Source: Deltaproteobacteria bacterium
GTDB taxonomy: Bacteria > Desulfobacterota > GWC2-55-46 > DRQE01
Length of the DNA: 5,993 bases
Direction: 5' to 3'
Assembly: GCA_011371515.1 (NCBI GenBank)
Contig: DRQE01000084.1
Span: forward strand, 1 to 5,993
Under the pieces are notes generated by a model. It did no database searches. It was not told where the DNA came from and worked only from the letters and a program-made list of their open reading frames with translations. This document shows positions 1 to 4,416 of the stretch, piece by piece. Each line of letters begins with the position of its first letter. Position 1 is the stretch's first letter. The position numbers and the translations under genes are program-made.

Positions 1-48
1 CCCGTTGGTGTTATAGAAAAGCCAGACACCGATGAAGATGAGTTCTAA
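1..48 (+). CDS. C-terminal end of an unidentified upstream protein (partial)
   Basis: Frame 1 is open from the window edge to a TAA at 46-48 and encodes 15 residues ending in a strongly acidic tail (KPDTDEDEF). The other two plus frames hit stops at 14-16 and 37-39, so this is the most plausible end of a gene that starts outside the window. Too little is present to name a family. The stop is only 31 bp before the apbE ATG and no promoter is visible between them, so the two genes are probably cotranscribed. ApbE genes often accompany flavoproteins that they modify, but nothing visible here shows that this protein is such a target. Confidence 0.45.
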   Translation, partial: PVGVIEKPDTDEDEF

Positions 49-79
49 AGGCCTCTTTCAGCTTTCCTGAACAGAGCAG

Positions 80-1084
80 ATGAAAAGGTCCCGCCTCATC
101 TATGCCCTTCTTGTTCTGTCTGTCTTTGGGCTGCTGGCAATAGGTATATTCAGGGCTCAACACGGGGGAGAGCTCTACACCTACAGCCGTATCCTTATGG
201 GAACGGTCGTGGAGATAACCTTTAGAGAAGACGCTTCGGAGGCTGCATCTGCTGCCTTCGATGAGATAGCCCGCCTTGAAGCAATATTCACGACCTACAG
301 AAAAGATAGCGAACTTTCCCGCATAAACGCTGCGGCACCTGAGCCTGTCAGGGTATCTCCAGAGGTGGCAGAGGCGGTGGAGCTTGCCATCAGGGTGTGT
401 GAGCTTACAGATGGTGCCTTTGACCCCACGGTAGGCCCACTTGTAAGGCTGTGGAACTTCTCGGAAGGTGGAAGGGTTCCCAGAAAAGAAGAGCTTGAGC
501 AGGCACTCGCCTTTGTTGGCTGCCACAACATAAGGCTCGATAAAGATGCCATGACGGTTGCTCTTTCCAGAAAAGGGGTGAGCCTTGACCTTGGTGGTAT
601 AGCCAAGGGCTATATCGTGGATAAAGCCCTTGAGGTACTGAAAGAAAGGGGCATAGAGTGGGCAATAATAAACGCAGGTGGAGATGTCACATTCTACAGC
701 GTAGACCCCTCGGAGAGGTTCAGGGTTGGTATAAGGCATCCTGACAGAGCCGATGGGCTTCTGGGCACAATCCTTGTCGGGAGTGGCTCTGTTGCAACCT
801 CTGGAGATTACGAAAGATACTTTATAAAAGACGGGGTGAGGTATCACCACATACTGGATCCCCGCACCGGTATGCCTGCCCGTGGGCTGCGTAGTGTAAC
901 TGTGGTATCGAAAGAGGCTTACCTTGCAGACGCCCTTGCAACCGCCATATTCGTTATGGGAAAAGACAAGGGGCTTGAACTTGCAGAAAAGATGGAAGGC
1001 GTTGATGCCCTTGTTGTGGATGAAGCAGGCGGTGTGTATACGACCAGCGGGCTTGAAGGTGTCTTCGAACCTTTCGAGAACTGA
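80..1084 (+). CDS. apbE: FAD:protein FMN transferase, ApbE family, membrane-anchored
   Basis: The product is 334 aa, the usual length for ApbE. Enzymes of this family transfer FMN from FAD to a Ser/Thr of a target protein, using Mg2+, outside the cytoplasmic membrane. Residues 6-25 form one hydrophobic segment after a basic MKRSR start. There is no lipobox cysteine and no good signal peptidase I site, so an uncleaved anchor is likely. Family signatures appear in order: GTVVEI (41-46), a YRKDSELSRIN block (73-83), DGAFDPTVGPL (111-121), LDLGGIAKGY (169-178), NAGGD (198-202), TSGDYER (240-246), HHILDPRTG (256-264) and ADALATA (283-289). Within ADALATA, D284 and T288 match the family's metal-binding Asp and Thr. 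The ATG at 80 is the first start after an in-frame stop at 68-70; its ribosome-binding site is weak. The short gap to the upstream gene suggests readthrough transcription. Confidence 0.95.
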   Translation: MKRSRLIYALLVLSVFGLLAIGIFRAQHGGELYTYSRILMGTVVEITFREDASEAASAAFDEIARLEAIFTTYRKDSELSRINAAAPEPVRVSPEVAEAVELAIRVCELTDGAFDPTVGPLVRLWNFSEGGRVPRKEELEQALAFVGCHNIRLDKDAMTVALSRKGVSLDLGGIAKGYIVDKALEVLKERGIEWAIINAGGDVTFYSVDPSERFRVGIRHPDRADGLLGTILVGSGSVATSGDYERYFIKDGVRYHHILDPRTGMPARGLRSVTVVSKEAYLADALATAIFVMGKDKGLELAEKMEGVDALVVDEAGGVYTTSGLEGVFEPFEN

Positions 1085-2089
1085 CTATCTTCTTTTTACG
1101 AGCCCCTTCTGGTATCGCTCCACAGCCATGTTATGCTCACGGAGGGTTCTTGAGAAGTGGTGGGTGCCGTCGTTCTTGGAGACAAAGTACAGGTAGTCAC
1201 TTGGCGATGGATCGAGGGCAGCCCGTAGGGCATCCCTTCCGGGGCTTGCGATAGGTCCCGGAGGAAGCCCGTAGATGAGGTAGGTGTTGTAGGGTGTCCA
1301 TGTTCTCAGGTGTTTTCTCGTAAGGTTGCCGTCGAAGTCTGGTATGCCGTATATGACCGTTGGGTCACTCTCGAGTCTGTAGCCCTTCTTCAGCCTGTTG
1401 TGAAAGACTGCCGATATGTCGCGCATCTCGGCGCGTGAGCCCGCCTCTTTCTCTATTATCGAGGCAAGGGTTACCACCTCTTTCATAGTCATGCCCCTTT
1501 TGCGGGCAAGCTCTTTGAGTTCACTGTTGTATATGGTCTTGAACCTTTCGGCCATCTTCCTTATTATGCCCTCCACCCCCATGTTCTTCGTAAACCTGTA
1601 TGTGTCAGGGAAGAGGTAGCCCTCGAGGGTGGGACCCGGAAGGCCCAGTGAACGGGCAAATTCTCTGCTCATAGCCTTCTTTATGAACTCCTCTTCATCC
1701 ACGAGCCCTCTGCGTGCAAGTGTTCGGGCTATCTCCTTTATGTTGTAGCCTTCGGGGAAGGTTACCACATACTCCTTCACCCTGCCCTTGACGAGTACAT
1801 CCAGCACCTGATAGGCAGACATGGATGGGCTCAGCTCGTACTCGCCTGCCTTTACAGACCTGTAGGAGCCTGTAAGCCATGCGAGCAGATCCATCCCGCG
1901 GGCATCCCTTATTATGCCGTTCTTTATGAGTATGTTGGTTACCACCCTGAAGCTAACGCCCTGCGGTATCTCTACTATGCGGCTGGACTTGTCTGTGGAG
2001 GCGGGTATGAAGAGAAGACTGTAGATGTGGACCGCAATGACGAGCACTATGCTCAAGGCTACAAGTGTTATGAGTTCTCTGCGTTTCAT
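1085..2089 (-). CDS. mltG: Endolytic murein transglycosylase MltG (YceG-like)
   Basis: The product is 334 aa with one N-terminal membrane anchor (about residues 7-28) and the rest presumably periplasmic. MltG enzymes cut nascent glycan strands inside the chain near the membrane and are thought to set strand length. Residues 36-100 look like the LysM-like domain. The catalytic domain follows, with LEGYLFPDTYRF (155-166), ASIIEKEA (209-216), in which E213 aligns with the catalytic Glu (E218 in E. coli), HNRLKKGYRLESDPTVIYG (230-248), and a PYNTYLIYGLPPGPIASPG block (266-284). A YFVSKNDGTHHFSRTLREHN block (301-320) closes the domain. The ATG lies 5 bp after the ruvX stop with no clear Shine-Dalgarno, so translational coupling to ruvX is likely. 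Its stop codon directly abuts that of the convergent apbE. Confidence 0.96.
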   Translation of the reverse strand: MKRRELITLVALSIVLVIAVHIYSLLFIPASTDKSSRIVEIPQGVSFRVVTNILIKNGIIRDARGMDLLAWLTGSYRSVKAGEYELSPSMSAYQVLDVLVKGRVKEYVVTFPEGYNIKEIARTLARRGLVDEEEFIKKAMSREFARSLGLPGPTLEGYLFPDTYRFTKNMGVEGIIRKMAERFKTIYNSELKELARKRGMTMKEVVTLASIIEKEAGSRAEMRDISAVFHNRLKKGYRLESDPTVIYGIPDFDGNLTRKHLRTWTPYNTYLIYGLPPGPIASPGRDALRAALDPSPSDYLYFVSKNDGTHHFSRTLREHNMAVERYQKGLVKRR

Positions 2090-2094
2090 GGTCT

Positions 2095-2529
2095 TCAGGT
2101 CTCAGACACACGGTGGGGCTGCCTCTGTGAGTCGAGGTACCCCTGCAGTATATAGGTTGCCGAGAGTTTGTCCACAAGGGTCTTGCGTTTTTTTCTTCGC
2201 ACATCGCCCTCTATAAGGGTGCGCGTTACCGCAGAGGTGGAAAGCCTTTCGTCCCATGTGACAACCCTGATAGAGAGTGTCTCTTCCAGCTTTCTGGCAA
2301 ATTCCTCTATTTCTATTGCCTCTTTACCAAGGCTGCCGTCCATCCTTATGGGAAGCCCTACCACTATGGTGTCCACCCCATAGCTGTGGGCAAGCTCTTT
2401 TATACGCTCCATGTCTTTCTTGAGACTCCTTCGTTCTATGTATGTCAGCGGCTGTGCAGTAATGCCAAGGGCATCACTTACCGCCACACCTATGCGCTTT
2501 TTCCCCATATCGAGGCCGAGCACTCTCAT
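2095..2529 (-). CDS. ruvX: Putative pre-16S rRNA nuclease / Holliday junction resolvase-like RuvX (YqgF)
   Basis: The product is 144 aa, typical for YqgF/RuvX, an RNase H-fold nuclease family. E. coli YqgF has been linked to maturation of the 16S rRNA 5' end, and other work proposed Holliday junction resolution. Visible motifs are VLGLDMGKKRIGVAVSD (3-19) with acidic D7 on strand 1, IVVGLP (55-60), TWDERLST (91-98) and LVDKLSATYILQGYLD (118-133) with D120. These are the expected acidic active-site positions. The start is the ATG at 2529-2527, because the family begins with this MRVLGLD sequence. An in-frame ATG at 2622 would add 31 residues that do not resemble the family and would run across the promoter. 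No Shine-Dalgarno lies at the chosen start (see the promoter at 2536-2564). mltG follows after 5 bp. Confidence 0.93.
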   Translation of the reverse strand: MRVLGLDMGKKRIGVAVSDALGITAQPLTYIERRSLKKDMERIKELAHSYGVDTIVVGLPIRMDGSLGKEAIEIEEFARKLEETLSIRVVTWDERLSTSAVTRTLIEGDVRRKKRKTLVDKLSATYILQGYLDSQRQPHRVSET

Positions 2530-2535
2530 GTGATA

Positions 2536-2564
2536 AGTATAACCCTTATTTTTGCTCACTTCAA
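2536..2564 (-). promoter_or_regulatory. Sigma-70-type promoter for ruvX-mltG
   Basis: Read on the minus strand, the -35 is TTGAAG (2564-2559, four of six consensus bases), the spacer is 17 bp, and the -10 is TATACT (2541-2536, five of six). Only 6 bp (TATCAC) separate the -10 from the ruvX ATG, so transcription should begin at or within a base or two of the start codon. This is inference from sequence; no start site has been mapped. Confidence 0.65.
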
Positions 2565-2580
2565 CTGCGAAGGGGTTGAA
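2560..2580. repeat. Inverted repeat between the divergent promoters
   Basis: TTCAAC (2560-2565) and its exact reverse complement GTTGAA (2575-2580) are separated by 9 bp. The left arm overlaps the -35 of the ruvX promoter. The right arm ends 7 bp before the -35 of the mraZ promoter. It could be an operator for an unknown regulator or a chance dyad: a 6-bp perfect match with a short gap is not rare, and no known motif is recognised. Confidence 0.3.
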
Positions 2581-2587
2581 ATTTTTC

Positions 2588-2616
2588 TTGACAAAATCCT
2601 TTTTGAGGAATATAGT
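2588..2616 (+). promoter_or_regulatory. Near-consensus sigma-70 promoter of the mraZ-rsmH-ftsL-ftsI operon
   Basis: A perfect -35 TTGACA (2588-2593), an optimal 17-bp spacer and a -10 TATAGT (2611-2616, five of six) predict a start near 2622-2625. The mRNA leader would be about 70 nt. So strong a core promoter is consistent with one held down by a repressor. The MraZ repeats begin just downstream of the -10. No other promoter is evident from here through ftsI, so this is probably the main promoter of the operon within the window. Confidence 0.8.
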
Positions 2617-2624
2617 TACCACAT

Positions 2625-2661
2625 TGGGTGGTATAAAGTGGTATAAAGTGGTATAAATGTA
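2625..2661 (+). promoter_or_regulatory. MraZ operator: tandem 10-bp direct repeats
   Basis: Three perfect head-to-tail copies of GTGGTATAAA occupy 2628-2637, 2638-2647 and 2648-2657. Read as boxes, they are TGGGTGG (2625-2631), AAAGTGG (2635-2641), AAAGTGG (2645-2651) and a degenerate AAATGTA (2655-2661), all on a 10-bp helical period. Known MraZ sites are TGGGN repeats with 5-bp spacers in E. coli and AAAGTG[T/G] repeats with 3-bp spacers in Mollicutes. Both fit this spacing. The array begins 8 bp after the -10 and covers the predicted start site, so bound MraZ should block initiation of its own operon. Assignment is by motif, spacing and position. Confidence 0.85.
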
Positions 2662-2680
2662 TGAGAAGGTGGTTTAGAAG

Positions 2681-2692
2681 GGAAGGTTTGCG
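2681..2692 (+). promoter_or_regulatory. Ribosome binding site deciding the mraZ GTG start
   Basis: GGAAGG (2681-2686) lies 6 bp before the GTG at 2693. An ATG at 2657, in the same frame, is closed by a TAG at 2675-2677, so it cannot extend the protein. GTG 2693 also gives the family-typical N-terminus MFRG. Confidence 0.7.
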
Positions 2693-3127
2693 GTGTTCAG
2701 AGGCAGGTTCGAGCATACCATTGATTCTAAGGGTAGACTCAGCATACCTGCGCGTTTTCGTGAGATACTCAAAAACCAGTACGACAACAGGCTCGTTGTA
2801 ACCACCTACGATGGTTGTTTGATAGCCTATCCATATCCTGAATGGGTAACCCTTGAGGAGAGGATAGCAGGACTTCCTGAATTCAAGAAGGATACAAGGG
2901 CATTCCTGCGATTTTTTTATTCCAGTGCAACCGATTGTCCCATCGACAGACTCGGTAGAATCCTTATACCCCAGCCTTTAAGAGAATATGCAGGACTCGA
3001 AAAGGAGGTGGTGCTCGTAGGAGCATTCAAACAGTTTGAGATATGGAGCAAGAAGGTCTGGAAGGCGGCAGAATCCTCTGTCTCGGGAGAGGAAATAAGC
3101 AGCATGCTGGAGCGTCTGGGTATTTAA
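2693..3127 (+). CDS. mraZ: Transcriptional regulator MraZ
   Basis: The product is 144 aa, the normal MraZ length, with two AbrB-like halves. MraZ proteins form rings and bind spaced direct repeats upstream of their own dcw operon; in E. coli MraZ represses it. The first half starts with MFRGRFEHTIDSKGRLSIP, carrying the DSKGR DNA-binding signature at 11-15. The second half repeats it as DRLGRILIP (85-93), followed by LREYAGLEKEVVLVGAFKQF (96-115). Translation starts at GTG, with MFRG as expected for the family. It is the first gene of the operon, only 4 bp before rsmH, and its presumed target repeats lie 32 bp upstream of its start codon. A run of seven T (2912-2918) encodes part of RFFY and does not break the frame. 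Confidence 0.96.
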   Translation: MFRGRFEHTIDSKGRLSIPARFREILKNQYDNRLVVTTYDGCLIAYPYPEWVTLEERIAGLPEFKKDTRAFLRFFYSSATDCPIDRLGRILIPQPLREYAGLEKEVVLVGAFKQFEIWSKKVWKAAESSVSGEEISSMLERLGI

Positions 3128-3131
3128 GGTT

Positions 3132-4067
3132 ATGGAAGTAGAGCATCTACCTGTAATGAAAGAGGAGGTGGTAAGCTACCTCAACCTGAAGCCCTCGGGC
3201 ATATATGTTGACGGAACACTTGGAGGAGGAGGGCACACAAAGGCAATTCTTGAAGCAGCTCCAGAGGCAAGGGTCATAGCACTCGATGTGGACGAGGATG
3301 CCATAAAAGAGGCAGAAAAGAGACTTAAAGAGTTTGGCAAGAGGGTAACCATAGTAAGGGAGAACTACATAAATATAAAGGAAGTGCTCGAAAGGCTGGG
3401 GATAGACAGAGTGGATGGAGTTGTGCTGGATCTTGGGGTGTCCTCGTACCAGCTGGAAAGGGCTGAAAGGGGGTTCAGTTTTCTTAGAGATGCCCCGCTG
3501 GATATGAGGATGGACCGCCGCCAGAGGCTTACCGCCTACAACCTTGTAAACGAGCTTTCCGAAAGAGAGCTCGAGGAGATATTTCGGCTCTATGGGGAGG
3601 AAAGGCGGGCAAGAAGCTTTGCAAGGGCTATCGTGAAGGCAAGAAAAAGAGAGCCCATAAAGACCACGGGAGAGCTTGCGGACATAATAATGGATACACT
3701 GCCTGAAAGACTTAAGTACGCAAGGATACATCCTGCAACGAGGGTCTTTCAGGCGCTGAGGATAGCGGTGAACAGAGAGCTTGAAAACCTCAAGGCAGGG
3801 CTCAGGAATGCCATAGATTGTCTAAACAGGGGTGGAAGGATAGTGGTCATATCGTTCCACTCACTTGAAGACAGAATCGTAAAGAACACCTTCAAGGAGT
3901 TCGAGCAGGGCTGTGTATGTCCACCAGAGGTGCCACGGTGTGTGTGTGGAAGAAAGCCCACTTTAAGGGTTATTACCAAAAAGGTGGTGCTCCCGAGCCT
4001 TAATGAGGTGGAGGCAAACCCACGGGCAAGAAGTGCACGGCTGAGGGCTGCAGAAAAGCTCAGCTGA
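3132..4067 (+). CDS. rsmH: 16S rRNA (cytosine(1402)-N(4))-methyltransferase RsmH
   Basis: The product is 311 aa, the usual length. RsmH (MraW) uses S-adenosylmethionine to N4-methylate C1402 of 16S rRNA in the decoding centre. Visible features are the HLPVM start (5-9), the SAM-binding loop VDGTLGGGGHT (26-36), acidic LDVDED (51-56), VVLDLGVSSYQL (97-108), GFSFLRDAPLDMRMD (114-128) and SFHSLEDRIVK (241-251). Near the C-terminus four cysteines (C261, C263, C270, C272) form CxC-x6-CxC, a pattern found in many RsmH proteins and possibly structural or metal-binding. The ATG is 4 bp after the mraZ stop. AAGG at 3126-3129 is too close to act as a normal Shine-Dalgarno, so coupled translation is likely. 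A later ATG (residue 9) would delete the conserved start. In E. coli, MraZ toxicity is modulated by RsmH, which fits the shared operon. Confidence 0.97.
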   Translation: MEVEHLPVMKEEVVSYLNLKPSGIYVDGTLGGGGHTKAILEAAPEARVIALDVDEDAIKEAEKRLKEFGKRVTIVRENYINIKEVLERLGIDRVDGVVLDLGVSSYQLERAERGFSFLRDAPLDMRMDRRQRLTAYNLVNELSERELEEIFRLYGEERRARSFARAIVKARKREPIKTTGELADIIMDTLPERLKYARIHPATRVFQALRIAVNRELENLKAGLRNAIDCLNRGGRIVVISFHSLEDRIVKNTFKEFEQGCVCPPEVPRCVCGRKPTLRVITKKVVLPSLNEVEANPRARSARLRAAEKLS

Positions 4068-4073
4068 AAGGAG
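4067..4073 (+). promoter_or_regulatory. Shine-Dalgarno deciding the ftsL start
   Basis: AAAGGAG overlaps the last base of the rsmH TGA and sits 7 bp before the ATG at 4081. An in-frame GTG at 4075 would lie only 1 bp after it, so the ATG is the better start and shortens the protein by two residues. Confidence 0.75.
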
Positions 4074-4080
4074 AGTGTCC

Positions 4081-4416
4081 ATGCATACGGCAGGCTTGAG
4101 AACGAAGGCAATACTTAAAGAACAGAACGTAAGGTTTAAAAGAGCGCTCGAAGACCGCTCTTTTCTCTATACAGCCCTCATAACGGTCTTCCTTATAGCA
4201 CTTGTGATACTGGTCTATCTGTGGTGCAGGCTCACGGTGGTAAACCTTGGTTACGAGATTTCACGGCTTAATATGGAACGAAAGGTGGCACTTGAAGAAA
4301 ATCGCCGCCTTAAGATAGAGCTTTCAAGGCTTAAGTCCCCACAGAGGATAGAGAAGATAGCCCGTAAGATGGGCCTTGTATATCCACGGGAAGACCAGAT
4401 AGTGCGTATTAAATGA
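4081..4416 (+). CDS. ftsL: Cell division protein FtsL
   Basis: The product is 111 aa with the FtsL layout: a basic cytoplasmic N-terminus (residues 1-26), one transmembrane segment (about 28-49), then a periplasmic region. Residues about 50-85 look like a leucine- and charge-rich coiled coil (LNMERKVALEENRRLKIEL). The C-terminal SPQRIEKIARKMGLVYPRED stretch is the conserved FtsL-type end. In characterised bacteria FtsL joins FtsB and FtsQ and activates the FtsW-FtsI septal synthase. Sequence similarity within FtsL is low, so the call relies on topology, C-terminal motif and the position between rsmH and ftsI. Its final bases overlap the ftsI start (ATGA), implying coupled translation. DivIC/FtsB is the main alternative, less likely at this locus. 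Confidence 0.9.
   Translation: MHTAGLRTKAILKEQNVRFKRALEDRSFLYTALITVFLIALVILVYLWCRLTVVNLGYEISRLNMERKVALEENRRLKIELSRLKSPQRIEKIARKMGLVYPREDQIVRIK

Noticed and set aside
57..71. Hairpin TTCAG-CTTTC-CTGAA between the first gene and apbE as a terminator
   Set aside because: The stem is only 5 bp with no T-run after it, and it lies right before the apbE start.
11..850. Long antisense open frame opposite apbE (279 codons)
   Set aside because: It is a shadow of a clear apbE. The predicted protein is Cys/Tyr/His-rich and low in recognisable family features.
2530..2622. 31-codon N-terminal extension of ruvX starting at an ATG at 2622
   Set aside because: The extension is Lys/Phe/Asn-rich, unlike any RuvX start. 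It crosses the promoter and dyad, and the protein has its normal length and conserved start from 2529.
2632..2657. TATAAA hexamers in the repeats as alternative -10 elements
   Set aside because: None has a -35-like hexamer at 16-18 bp upstream. The repeat pattern is better explained as MraZ boxes.
2657..2677. Six-codon upstream open frame (ATG to TAG) in the mraZ leader
   Set aside because: It has no Shine-Dalgarno and its ATG is part of the decaying fourth operator repeat. Nothing suggests an attenuation peptide.
2912..2918. Run of seven T in mraZ as a frameshifting or phase-variation site
   Set aside because: The frame continues cleanly through it with family-like sequence on both sides. 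A single short run is not evidence of programmed slippage.
3147..3731. Antisense open frame opposite rsmH (194 codons), and a similar one opposite ftsI at 4917-5393
   Set aside because: Both lie wholly within strongly recognisable conserved genes, have odd composition and show no family motif.
4075..4080. GTG at 4075 as ftsL start
   Set aside because: It is 1 bp from the Shine-Dalgarno AAAGGAG, whereas the ATG at 4081 has ideal 7-bp spacing.
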